Shown here: positions 44,541-53,202 of the stretch, in pieces
Layout of the letters: each line of letters opens with the position of its first letter
How positions within the stretch are numbered: position 1 is the first letter of the stretch
Position numbers and translations under genes: made by a program
The notes under the pieces: model-generated
Databases searched by the model: none
What the model saw: only the letters and a program-made list of their open reading frames with translations
What the model was told of the DNA's origin: nothing
Assembly (NCBI GenBank): GCA_016718605.1
Contig: JADKCY010000013.1
Coordinates: forward strand, 90,421-154,420
Reading direction: 5' to 3'
Length of the DNA: 64,000 nt
Source: Lysobacterales bacterium
GTDB lineage: Bacteria; Pseudomonadota; Gammaproteobacteria; Xanthomonadales; Xanthomonadaceae

Positions 44541-45608
44541 ATGTGGCTAAGTGCTTATGGGCTGCTATTCATGGCGGCGGGCTACGCTTTTGTGTCTCGG
44601 TGGATAATAACAAAGCCACTTCTAATACGCTCAACCGCCCACCCTCAATACTTCTACTCGGCCATCGCTGGCTTCGTAATTTGGATGCTTACATCTTTAG
44701 TGGCGCTCGGTTTCTACGGAACCCCATGGGCCGAATTGCAGAATGTGGCAAATGCGCATGTTGCGATTGCAGAAGATGCTATCGCGTTCGACATCCAATA
44801 TTTTGCACACGCCATTATTGCCATCGTCTTGGCCGTAACTCTGCCGAGTGTTCTGAACCGGCCATTAGATAAAAATCACATAGCCGCGTATCAAATTCTC
44901 CGAAAACTAGGTGCGTTCTCGCACCTAGAGACGCTAATAAATGAATGTAGCCACAAGATGCCCGTCATGATCACTCAGAATACGGGCAAAGTTTATGTTG
45001 GGTTTGTTTTCGATGATTCCAAATCGCCCGCCGGGCCCCATGGGTGGATTCGCCTCTCCCCGTTGATTTCAGGATACAGGGACGAGCGCCAGAATTTTGT
45101 GATGCAAACAGACTATCAGTGGCTTCATGAGCCAACCTCAGAGTCTGAACTGGCATCGCGCAGTATTGAGAAATCAAATTTCGACATCATCTGCCCGGTC
45201 GATACGATCACATCCTCGCACCCATTTGATCTGAAAACCTACGCCAGGTTTGAGTCCAGCAGTAGCGAGGCCGACAAGGGAAAGGCGAACATCGAGAACG
45301 TGCGATGCGCTGAAGCGGATGCCAATGACGTGGGTGCGGAGAGCGCAACGCAAGTCATCACCGAAGCTGAATCTACGATTCCAGACATTAGGTCGAGATG
45401 GGATGCTATTCGAGCACGACTTCGATCACGACTGGCCACCCTGGTGCTCAAACGAGCTCCCGGCGTCTACGCATTTTTCGTCCTGTCTGTGTTGATGTTT
45501 ATGGTTGCTCCTTGGTTTCTTGGATCGTTGATAGGGGCATTGTTTTTCCTTTCTGCAGCCCTGATGTGGCGACTTTTGACGAGTCCGTTTAACTTTATTG
45601 CCAGCTGA
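44541..45608 (+). CDS. Membrane protein with cytoplasmic middle domain, 355 aa
   Basis: Three N-terminal hydrophobic helices (AYGLLFMAAGYAFVS, YFYSAIAGFVIWMLTSLVAL, FAHAIIAIVLAVTLPSVL), a soluble region of about 190 residues with GKVYVGFVFDDSK and GWIRLSPLISGYRDE, and a C-terminal hydrophobic pair (YAFFVLSVLMFMVAPWFLG, LIGALFFLSAALMW). The soluble part has a small-beta-barrel look. Low GC and membrane plus soluble layout fit an accessory effector, perhaps defence, but no family is recognised with confidence. Confidence 0.6.
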   Translation: MWLSAYGLLFMAAGYAFVSRWIITKPLLIRSTAHPQYFYSAIAGFVIWMLTSLVALGFYGTPWAELQNVANAHVAIAEDAIAFDIQYFAHAIIAIVLAVTLPSVLNRPLDKNHIAAYQILRKLGAFSHLETLINECSHKMPVMITQNTGKVYVGFVFDDSKSPAGPHGWIRLSPLISGYRDERQNFVMQTDYQWLHEPTSESELASRSIEKSNFDIICPVDTITSSHPFDLKTYARFESSSSEADKGKANIENVRCAEADANDVGAESATQVITEAESTIPDIRSRWDAIRARLRSRLATLVLKRAPGVYAFFVLSVLMFMVAPWFLGSLIGALFFLSAALMWRLLTSPFNFIAS

Positions 45609-45699
45609 TTTGATAGCAGAGTTCGTTTATCGTGTAGACGCCAAATCCAAATTCGTGAAAGCGAATTCAAAACGAAGCAACCGAGAACAGGAAGAAGCC

Positions 45700-46517
45700 A
45701 TGGTCCGAATACTGTGCACACTAGCGTTTCTACTCATCTCTCTAAACGCAAGCGCGGCCAGGGAGTTATTTAACGGTTATACCGGCGCATGGTGGAATCC
45801 GCAGCGTGACGGCGAGGGGTTATTGATACACGAATTGAAGGGAGAAATTCTCTTTGCCGCGTGGTTTACCTACAGTGAAAGTGGAAACGGTGATCAGCTA
45901 TACCTGACCGGAGCTAGCCAGATCGACGATGAAGACTTAGAGGTCGCGTTTTTTCAGACCCGCGGAGCCAAGTTTGTGCGGATTTTCTCAGCGGGGATGT
46001 CATTAACAGCCCATGGGGAACCGCCAGATTGAGGTTGACATCATGTGACACCATTGAGCTGAGCTATAGCTCAAATGCTGGGAACAGTGGACAAGTCAGC
46101 CTGACCCGCGCGCTTCCACTCACGACGGAAATCTGTGAGCAATTTACCGGATCGAAGGATGGCGTTTTTGAAACGCTCGTGACGTTCGAGAGCAGCGCCA
46201 AGCAGTGTGTTCAAACGATATGGCCAAGACCTTACAAGACATCCGGCTTGCCAATGGATGTCGATTTCGAGGCAGATCAGGTGACGCTGGAATTTGACGA
46301 TCTCTTCGTTGGCCCATGCCGATTCCGGGGACAGTATTCAAGATCGGATTTAGATTACAGCGGGTCAGGCACATTTATTTGTTCGGATGATCTTGTCGAA
46401 GGGACGTGGCAAAGTCAGAGGCTAGTGATTGGACAGGATCATATTGAAGGTCAGATTGACATGACCGGGACGTCGAAGACATGCACCGACAGAGTGACGA
46501 TCAAGGGAGTTCGGTGA
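45700..46517 (+). pseudogene. Secreted protein with GAWWNPQRDG repeat, one frameshift
   Basis: Signal peptide MVRILCTLAFLLISLNASA, then TGAWWNPQRDGEGLLIHEL and FAAWFTYSESGNGDQLYLTG, the same repeat type as in 9924-10939. The first frame ends at 46032 after MSLTAHGEPPD; the next frame supplies GTARLRLTSCDTIELSYSS and the rest. One indel near 46010 joins them to about 270 residues with paired Cys. It may be a real pseudogene or a sequencing error. Probably exported to the periplasm or surface. Confidence 0.6.
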
Positions 46518-46529
46518 CGGCTGGCATTA

Positions 46530-46792
46530 CCCGTTAATTTCCCAGCCGCACCACCGGCCGCTAGTGTCGGTGCATGGACGAAATCAACCCAAACTGGTAT
46601 CAACTGGCGGATCGGCAAGGCAAAGGGGCGACGCTACGACCGGGCAGTCTTGGCGGCCTCGCCGAGGCGCGACGCGCCAATCGCGGTGAATTCTATACAC
46701 CCGACGCCGTTGCCAAACGCATGTTTGAGATCGTAGCGCCGGCCTTGCAGGCTGCCAGCGAGAACGCGCACGCACGCTGAGGGATTCTCGAC
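46530..46792 (+). repeat. Diverged partial copy of the start of the 47472 gene
   Basis: From TTAATTTCCCAGCCGCACC through the ATG (46574) and 68 codons (MDEINPNWYQLADRQGKGAT... EFYTPDAVAKRMFEIV), about 95% identical to 47431-47700. It stops at AHAR, then joins a copy of the end of gene A. It has no function of its own but records a recombination at the cargo site. Confidence 0.85.
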
Positions 46793-46925
46793 ACTCGTCG
46801 TTGATGGTCGAAGACGAGTCGGATACCTGGGCACTGGTGCGAGGCGTGCGCCTGGTCAACATGCTGGGCTTTGTGGCAACCAAACCCCACGCGGCGCCGA
46901 TGTATGGCGCTTCGTGGGGTTTTTC
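46793..46925 (+). repeat. Diverged partial copy of gene A end and terminator
   Basis: Matches 43957-44126 (MVEDESDTWALVRGVRLVNM region and terminator) except for a roughly 55-base deletion between CAACC repeats. The terminator hairpin is intact and ends in TTTTT. Confidence 0.85.
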
Positions 46926-47030
46926 ATTGGCAAATGAATAAAACAAATTCCGCGTGGAAATTATAAATATACGTACGATGAACGTGTGTTTTTATTACAT
47001 CCTTTCGCTTGTTTCTATTGGACGCGGGTA

Positions 47031-47159
47031 TTGACAAATCTCGCACTCATGAGAAGATGACTATGCAATCAAGCCCCGAGACAGATCAAGGGTAATAATG
47101 CTTTTCGACGCGTTTAGGTGTACTTGCTGCGATACTATGCCAATAAAGGAGTAAATAGT
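47031..47159 (+). promoter_or_regulatory. Candidate promoter and leader for small cargo gene
   Basis: An AT-rich stretch with TTGACA at 47031-47036; a convincing -10 box is not clear. Leader runs to GGAGTAAATAGT before the ATG at 47160. Confidence 0.35.
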
Positions 47160-47342
47160 ATGAATATGAATAGCCACAATGAAATTGTTAGAGGGGTACG
47201 TGATCTGATGAGTCTTATACAGTTTGAATTGCATATAGAAAACGGACATGAAGAGTACGCTCCGATGCTAAGAGCGCTAGGGCATCTAGCAGAAGTGGAC
47301 AAAGAGCTTGAAACTGTGCCTAGAGTAGAAATACTGCTATAA
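47160..47342 (+). CDS. Small acidic cargo protein, 60 aa
   Basis: ATG 47160 with GGAG eight bases upstream. 60 residues, helical: IVRGVRDLMSLIQFELHIEN and YAPMLRALGHLAEVDKELE. Isolated in AT-rich DNA with its own terminator, between the duplicated flanks of the cargo site. Could be a small regulator, antitoxin or anti-restriction protein; nothing in the sequence decides. Confidence 0.55.
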   Translation: MNMNSHNEIVRGVRDLMSLIQFELHIENGHEEYAPMLRALGHLAEVDKELETVPRVEILL

Positions 47343-47373
47343 ATACACACATCGATAGCTGTGATGAATAACA

Positions 47374-47417
47374 AACAACCCCGGTTTCCTTATAGGGAAC
47401 CCGGGGTTCTTTGTTGA
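47374..47417 (+). terminator. Rho-independent terminator after small cargo gene
   Basis: ACAAACAACCCCGGTTTCC pairs with GGGAACCCGGGGTTCTTTGT across TTATA, a long stem with few mismatches. Confidence 0.75.
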
Positions 47418-47471
47418 AGGCTGCGGTTCCGTTAATTTCCCAGCCGCACCACCGGCCGCTAGTGTCGGTGC

Positions 47472-50400
47472 ATGGACGAAATCAACCCACACTGGTATCA
47501 ACTGGCGGATCGGCAAGGCAAAGGGGCGGCGCTCCGACCGGGCAGTCTTGGCGGCCTCGCCGAGGCGCGACGCGCCAATCGCGGTGAATTCTATACACCC
47601 GACGCCGTTGCCAAACGGATGTTTGAGATCGTAGCGCCGGCCTTGCAGGCCGCCAGCGAGCACGAGCACGCCCGCTGCGGGATTCTCGACAACAGTATTG
47701 GCACCGGCAGGCTGATTCAGTTCGCCTCGCCGGATGCACATGCGATCTACGGGATCGAGATCAACACAGAGCAGGTTCGAGCGCTTTCAGCCAATCTCGA
47801 GGCGGCAGGATTTACCTACGAGTTACTGGATCGGGGCATGGAGTCTGTGCAGATCGCCCACCGCGCGGTCAGTTGTGCGCTGATCAATCCGCCCTTTTCC
47901 TTGACCTTGATGCATCCCGCGATCGCCAACACGCCAGGCGGTACATGGGGGCCTTACGGGCAGGGCACACAGGCCATCTCGCATTCCTTCGCGCTTCAAC
48001 AGGCACTCGGCGCGGCTGATCTCGTGGTGGCCTTGCTCCCAACCGCCTACGCAAAGGTCTTTCAACAGGAAGCCAGTCACGAGGCATCACGCCTGCGCGC
48101 CATCATCCAACTGCCAACGCGGAGCTTTGCGTCGGAAGGTACGGCGGTGGAAGTGTCCTTGCTGGTCTTTGGCGATCAGTCGACCACAAAGCCGGTTCAG
48201 GCACTGGCGCTCGAACACATTGACGATCCACTGCCTGACTTCCAATTGCGCTGCAAGAGCATGCGCCACCGGCCTGCAGTCATCCTGCGGGGGGTGAATG
48301 AAAACCCCAGCGAGCCCGTGATCACCACGCCCCGCACCGGCGACAACCGCGTGCGAGTCACGCACAGTGGGCGGAAGATCACTCTGCTGTTTGCCGACGG
48401 CATGACCGAAGCCAAGGTCATGAACGCACTCTACGTGGACCGGTTGCCCTTCATTGAGGGCCTGCGACGCCCGAAAGGCTGGCGGTATGTCGGACAGGGG
48501 AAGTTCGATGTCGAGGTCTACCTGTTGCAGCCGGATCCACGCGCGGCCTTCCGGGCCTTTTTGAGCGAGATTGCCGACGCCGGCGGCGAGCCGCTGGTCG
48601 ATCCCGGCCTCCACAACTACCTCGAAAAGCGTATTCGTCGCCACGCCCGCGACGCCACGCCCTTCCGGTTGACCATTGCCAGCACCGCACCGACGCGACA
48701 ACAGCTGATGGCCACCCCAAAACGACATCTGCAGATCAACCCGAACGCCTGGGGCTCGGCGGTACTGCCCAAGGGCGTGCCGGTGACGCTCCACCGTGAC
48801 GGAGAGCAATGGACCTACACCCACCCGGTCAGCGGTGAGCGATTGGTTCTCTCCGATAGCGCGCTGCGCGCTGCATTTGAGGTGTCGGAGCGACCCGACG
48901 AGAGCGAGACCGGCTGGCGGGTGGTCCATCCGGGGCGAGCAGTAGCCTTCCCCGATCTGGCCAAGGCGCTGAGGGCGCGGATGCGCGCGAGCGGCGTGGA
49001 TAAGATTGTCTCGTGGGACTACCAGCAAGAAGACCTGATTCAGCTCCTGATGAGCCGAGGCGCGGTGTGCGGGCATGAGATGGGGCTTGGCAAAACCCGT
49101 ATGGCGATCGCGCTGTGCCTCTTGGGCGGAAAGCACAATCTGATCTGCATCGAACCGCATCTACGGCAAAAATTCCTGAGTGAACTGGCCGACTGCGGCG
49201 TCGCTTCCTCTGACTATCAATTGATCAACACCCCGGAGGATCTGGGCACACTGCGGCGGATCAACGTGATCAGCTACCACCAACTGCGCCAGCCGGTGCA
49301 TCCCGCAGCGCCAAAGCGCACCTGGGCCAAGGCACTGCGTCACCGCATTGCAACGCTCGTCGCAGATGAAGCGCACCTGCTGCGCCACGAAGGCACAGCA
49401 CAGTCGAGAGCCGTGCTGTCCGTCGCCGCACGGCGCACCTATGGCATGACCGGCACACCCATCGCGAACTATCCACGCGACGCGCTGCGTCTGATGGCAT
49501 GGGCCAACGGTAACGCCACCGCGCGGCAACCCTATGGGTTGGAGCGTCCGCATTTGACCGCGGAACTGAGTCACGGGCACACCACCATTGAGCGCGGTTT
49601 GGATGCCTTCCGAAAGACCTTTGTCACCACCGCCTGGGTCACCCGCGAGTTTGAGAACGGGTTGGAGAAGGGGGCCAAGCGCGAGATCCCGCAGCTCGCC
49701 AATCCCGATCAGTTCCGTACCTGGTTGGCACCGTTGTTGCTCCGCCGAACGCGCGAGGAGCCCGAGGTCGCCCAATACATCCATATCCCCAAGGCAGAAC
49801 ACCGGGTGATTCGCGTCGAGTGGGACGAGCCGCACCGTGCCCTGTTTCTTTCCACGGCAGTGCACTTCAAGGAATGGTGGTACCAACAACGCAGACAGGC
49901 ACACCTAGAAAACCGCGGGGTCAACCTGATTGCCTTGCTGGCCCGACTCGGCGCGCTGCAGCGCGTGACGAATGCACCGCAAATGCCCATCCCGGGGTTG
50001 CGGCGCTATGGTGCGCTGACCAGCAAGCAGCGCGCGGCGATTGATCGCGCACGGTTCTGGATTGCACAGGATAGAAAGGTGCTGATCTACGTGGAAAACC
50101 CGACCGCCGCCGAAGTCATGGCACGCGAAGCGAGAAAGCAAGGGGTGCCCACCATCACGATCACGGGGAAACAGTCGATCCGTGAACGCACGCACGCGCT
50201 CAATGCGGACTTTCGTGCCGGTGACGTCCCGCTGGCCATCGCGACGCTTGGTACCGTCCAAACCGGACTGGACATCCCCGAGGCCTCGGTCGGGATCTTT
50301 GCCGCACGCGCCTGGACGGCCAAGACCGAGCGGCAAGCGGCCCAACGCATGATGCGCGTCCAACAGCGACACACGGTGCAACTCGAATACCTCGAGCTAC

Positions 50401-50600
50401 CCGGCTCCTGCGACACCTATCAACATCAGATGGTGACCGCCAAAGGGGCCGCCATGGACTCGGGGATTGATCACCAAGACAGCGAAGCCAGCGAATTCAT
50501 CCACCTGGAACAGGTGATCGCCCGCTTTGTCGAGGACTTGGCCACATTGCGCGGTCAGACGCCGCAGGATCTACGAAAGGAGCTCACCCATGCGGCATAA
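47472..50600 (+). CDS. N6-adenine methyltransferase-SNF2 helicase fusion (DarB-like)
   Basis: 1042 residues. The N-terminal part is an N6-methyltransferase: GEFYTPDAVAKRM, SAM motif ILDNSIGTGRLIQFA, catalytic NPPFSL, and LPTRSF. A linker is followed by an SNF2 helicase: GHEMGLGKTRMAIALC, LVADEAHLLRHEGT, YGMTGTPIANY, and C-terminal motifs LGTVQTGLDIPEA and RQAAQRMMRVQQR. Such fusions on phages and plasmids (P1 DarB is the known case) protect incoming DNA from host restriction. The same layout is also found in some single-chain restriction systems, but no nuclease domain is seen here. Right border of the cargo site. Confidence 0.8.
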   Translation: MDEINPHWYQLADRQGKGAALRPGSLGGLAEARRANRGEFYTPDAVAKRMFEIVAPALQAASEHEHARCGILDNSIGTGRLIQFASPDAHAIYGIEINTEQVRALSANLEAAGFTYELLDRGMESVQIAHRAVSCALINPPFSLTLMHPAIANTPGGTWGPYGQGTQAISHSFALQQALGAADLVVALLPTAYAKVFQQEASHEASRLRAIIQLPTRSFASEGTAVEVSLLVFGDQSTTKPVQALALEHIDDPLPDFQLRCKSMRHRPAVILRGVNENPSEPVITTPRTGDNRVRVTHSGRKITLLFADGMTEAKVMNALYVDRLPFIEGLRRPKGWRYVGQGKFDVEVYLLQPDPRAAFRAFLSEIADAGGEPLVDPGLHNYLEKRIRRHARDATPFRLTIASTAPTRQQLMATPKRHLQINPNAWGSAVLPKGVPVTLHRDGEQWTYTHPVSGERLVLSDSALRAAFEVSERPDESETGWRVVHPGRAVAFPDLAKALRARMRASGVDKIVSWDYQQEDLIQLLMSRGAVCGHEMGLGKTRMAIALCLLGGKHNLICIEPHLRQKFLSELADCGVASSDYQLINTPEDLGTLRRINVISYHQLRQPVHPAAPKRTWAKALRHRIATLVADEAHLLRHEGTAQSRAVLSVAARRTYGMTGTPIANYPRDALRLMAWANGNATARQPYGLERPHLTAELSHGHTTIERGLDAFRKTFVTTAWVTREFENGLEKGAKREIPQLANPDQFRTWLAPLLLRRTREEPEVAQYIHIPKAEHRVIRVEWDEPHRALFLSTAVHFKEWWYQQRRQAHLENRGVNLIALLARLGALQRVTNAPQMPIPGLRRYGALTSKQRAAIDRARFWIAQDRKVLIYVENPTAAEVMAREARKQGVPTITITGKQSIRERTHALNADFRAGDVPLAIATLGTVQTGLDIPEASVGIFAARAWTAKTERQAAQRMMRVQQRHTVQLEYLELPGSCDTYQHQMVTAKGAAMDSGIDHQDSEASEFIHLEQVIARFVEDLATLRGQTPQDLRKELTHAA

Positions 50601-50835
50601 CCTGCGCGTGCCCTCACTGACCTTGCAGATCGGCGAGGGCAGGGTAACGGTGCGAAAGACCCTCGCGAACACCGGCTTTCTGAGCGCGCGGATTCTGGGC
50701 GAGGAATGCGTGGAGGGTCGCCGTACGATCTATCTCGATCGTCGGATTCATCAAGACACCGACTGCGCGGAAGGATGGGTACTGTCGGGTCCAATGACCA
50801 CCATTCTCACCGAAGAGCCAAAGAAATCCCCATGA
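50590..50835 (+). CDS. Small hypothetical protein, 81 aa
   Basis: ATG 50590 overlaps the end of the methyltransferase-helicase gene; AAAGGAGCTCACC is the ribosome site. 81 residues, strand-rich (LTLQIGEGRVTVRKTLANTG). Last gene of its operon; its stop lies just after the next copy of the leader hairpin begins. No family recognised. Confidence 0.55.
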   Translation: MRHNLRVPSLTLQIGEGRVTVRKTLANTGFLSARILGEECVEGRRTIYLDRRIHQDTDCAEGWVLSGPMTTILTEEPKKSP

Positions 50836-50849
50836 AAAGGCAGGGATAA
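50823..50849 (+). promoter_or_regulatory. Element-wide leader hairpin, copy 3
   Basis: GAAATCCC, loop, GGGATAAACC, followed by CAAATGGCGAG (compare CAAGTGGCGAG after copy 5), 98 bases before the start at 50921. Confidence 0.5.
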
Positions 50850-50920
50850 ACCGCAAATGGCGAGAAATCTGCCTGCCAGACTGGCCGCATCCGAAATGTC
50901 GCCCATAGCGAGGGTGAGGT

Positions 50921-51451
50921 ATGCGAACAAGACGATGGCTCCTCTTCAGTGCCCTGCTGTGGGCCGCATCCGTGGGCGCGCAAAGCAGCCCCACGGTGCT
51001 GCAAATCCAGCTGCCTGCACCGGGTTACATCAAGATCGACGGGCGCTTCTACCTCTATGATCGGTCAGCCAATGGCAGCACCGGGCCGGAGACGATCTAT
51101 GTCCATGCGCGACAGGACAAGAGCTTCTTCCTGCATGGGTTTGTCACCGCCGCGCAATGCCGGTCCAACAGTCCGATTCCCTTGGATGCGCGAACGCTCT
51201 ACATCGGTGAGACCCTCAATACCGCAGATGCCCAACTCCCGCTGTACAGTCAAGGGATCGCGCGCAACGCGAAGCTTTACTGGCTGTTCTGCCCATCCCA
51301 GGGCGTGGGCATCCTTGGCGTCGCGACGGCGCCGGGGGATGTCACCTGCAACAACCCGGTGCCTGCCCCCTTCTCAGAGGCGCAATGTCCGGGCATCAGC
51401 AATCTCCTGCCCGATCGGTTTCACATTTTCGGCGCAGGCTTTGAAGACTAG
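50921..51451 (+). CDS. Secreted Cys-containing protein, 176 aa
   Basis: A Sec signal peptide (RRWLLFSALLWAASVGAQS) and a mature part of about 156 residues, strand-rich, with several Cys likely to form disulphides (QCRSNS, LFCPSQG, VTCNNP, AQCPG). RFYLYDRSANGSTGPETIYV looks like an exposed beta domain. It precedes the pilus ATPase and follows a leader hairpin. It could be a pilus-tip, adhesin or surface-exclusion protein; no family recognised. Confidence 0.65.
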   Translation: MRTRRWLLFSALLWAASVGAQSSPTVLQIQLPAPGYIKIDGRFYLYDRSANGSTGPETIYVHARQDKSFFLHGFVTAAQCRSNSPIPLDARTLYIGETLNTADAQLPLYSQGIARNAKLYWLFCPSQGVGILGVATAPGDVTCNNPVPAPFSEAQCPGISNLLPDRFHIFGAGFED

Positions 51452-51519
51452 GTCGCCAACTAGCCACTGACGTCATAATGACCCCACAGGAGCCGCAGGC
51501 CGCGGCAGGAGAGATGAGG

Positions 51520-52659
51520 ATGAGTATCGAGCAACTGGAAATCTTGCATTCGAAGGACTGGCACAGCGTTCGCGACATTTACGTTCCCGTCGAAGTCAGT
51601 GGGGACTCGCCCAGCTTCAAGGTCGAAAGCACACGCCTCGACCAGACCGTGGTCTACGCGGGCAGGATCCAGCCTTACCGCTTGGATCTGGCGAATGATC
51701 CCGAGGCCAGGAACATCCTGCAGACATTGATCTTCAGTTCCGACCGCGACCGCGCCCGAATTGAGATGAATGAGCGGAAATACCGGGCGCAGCGGATGCA
51801 GACAGCGACTGGCGAGACCATTGCCTTGCGCTCGATTCCAGACGTCGTGCCGGCGATCGAGCAGTTGCAAATGCCCATCGGGATTCGTGCGCTATGGCTT
51901 GATCCGGAACTCCTGTCGGGTGGTCTTGCGCTGGTGGTCGGAACCAATGGTCAGGGCAAGACCACGACGGCCTCGGCAGCCATCGTCTCGCGCCTGAAGC
52001 AGTTCTCGGGCTTTGGCATTGGCGTGGAAGATCCGCCCGAACTGCCGCTCGATGGCTTTCATGGCAAAGGCCGCTTCTTCCAGGTGCCGGCGTTCTCAGA
52101 CAACCCCACGGAGGGCCCGGGCAGTGGCTACGCGCAGGCCCTGCTGGCGGCGCAGCGCTTTGTTCCGTCCCTGCCGGCGGGCGGTAGCATCGTGTTCTTT
52201 GGTGAGATTCGTGATGCACGGACCGCCCTTGAAGCCTTGCTGATGGCCTCCAACGGCCATCTCGTGATTGCCACGATGCATGGCCAATCGGTCGGTGCGG
52301 CCCTCCGCAAGCTGACCACGTGGGCGATGGCGACAGCCGAGCAGACCCCGCAAGAGGTGGTCTGGCGTCTGCTAGCCGAATCGCTGCGTCTGGTGCAGCA
52401 CCAGCAGCTCCAGCACAACTGGTCCGAGAACAAGGAAGACAAAGACAAGAAGCGCGAACGCTGGGACGAGGCCGTGGTCAACTGCTCGATCCTGAGCATG
52501 CAGGGCGAGAAGAACAAACCGCTCTACGATGTCGTCGTCGCCGGTCAAATTGAAAAGATCGCGGCGTATGCGCGCGCCCACTCCTCGCTCATCAACAAGT
52601 CCGAATCGAGCAGCGCCTATCAGATCAAGCAGGAGCTGATGGCAGCGAAGATTACCTGA
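51520..52659 (+). CDS. PilT/TraJ-like secretion ATPase
   Basis: 379 residues from ATG 51520 (GGAGAG upstream; 51478 and 51514 also possible). Walker A VVGTNGQGKTTTASA, an Asp box region (GIGVEDPPELPL), Walker B FFGEIRDARTALEALLMA, and the His box HLVIATMHGQS are those of type II/IV secretion ATPases. Length and the single ATPase domain fit PilT or conjugative TraJ-type motors, which drive pilus assembly or retraction. With the prepilin (8708) and peptidase (58209) it belongs to the element's type IV pilus. Confidence 0.85.
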   Translation: MSIEQLEILHSKDWHSVRDIYVPVEVSGDSPSFKVESTRLDQTVVYAGRIQPYRLDLANDPEARNILQTLIFSSDRDRARIEMNERKYRAQRMQTATGETIALRSIPDVVPAIEQLQMPIGIRALWLDPELLSGGLALVVGTNGQGKTTTASAAIVSRLKQFSGFGIGVEDPPELPLDGFHGKGRFFQVPAFSDNPTEGPGSGYAQALLAAQRFVPSLPAGGSIVFFGEIRDARTALEALLMASNGHLVIATMHGQSVGAALRKLTTWAMATAEQTPQEVVWRLLAESLRLVQHQQLQHNWSENKEDKDKKRERWDEAVVNCSILSMQGEKNKPLYDVVVAGQIEKIAAYARAHSSLINKSESSSAYQIKQELMAAKIT

Positions 52660-52692
52660 GGCAGTCGCCGGCACGCACTGCAGTGGAGTCAA

Positions 52693-52721
52693 GAAATCCC
52701 CCTCGAAAGAGGGGGCATTTC
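52693..52721 (+). promoter_or_regulatory. Element-wide leader hairpin, copy 4 (perfect)
   Basis: GAAAT-CCCCCTC, GAAA loop, GAGGGGG-C-ATTTC: a perfect stem but for one bulged C, with a GNRA tetraloop, 90 bases before the start at 52783. No T-run follows, so it is not a simple terminator. Confidence 0.7.
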
Positions 52722-52782
52722 TTTAAGTGGTGGCAACGCGATTGGCCATGATGTGTGCCACATCCACCGCCACTGCGACGTC

Positions 52783-53202
52783 ATGAACGACACCACGCCA
52801 ACGCTGCCATCGAGCGACATTCGCATCCTGATCCAGGGTGGCCTGATGGCCGACAATCACGCCGACCTTCTTTCCGTATTTCGTGCGCACGGCGGCGACC
52901 CCACGGCGTGGAGCCTGCCCACGGCCGGCAATGCCTGGGCCCTGATTGCCCTTCGGCTGGGCGTGCCAGAGTTTGCCGCCGCAGAAGGGGCGAGACTCAT
53001 CGATACACTGAAAGATGACGCCGCCGCCAGCGCGCTTCGTCTGGGCTACAACGCCGCCGTCGTGATGATGTCCGAGGCGCTACGGGATCCCGACAAGGCC
53101 TTCCTGCGTTGGATCGCGGCGGCCTACGAATGTCAGCAGCACACGAACACGACGATGACCAACACCGACTGGGAATCCCAGTTGTGGGCGGTGAATGCGT
53201 GA
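52783..53202 (+). CDS. Hypothetical protein, 139 aa
   Basis: ATG 52783 (a GTG at 52753 is possible; the ribosome site is weak for both). 139 residues, helical, Ala/Leu-rich: SVFRAHGGDPTAWSL, ALRLGVPEFAAAEGARL. The stop overlaps the GTG of the next gene. First gene of an operon with a zinc-ribbon protein and a pseudo-phosphatase. No family recognised. Confidence 0.55.
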   Translation: MNDTTPTLPSSDIRILIQGGLMADNHADLLSVFRAHGGDPTAWSLPTAGNAWALIALRLGVPEFAAAEGARLIDTLKDDAAASALRLGYNAAVVMMSEALRDPDKAFLRWIAAAYECQQHTNTTMTNTDWESQLWAVNA

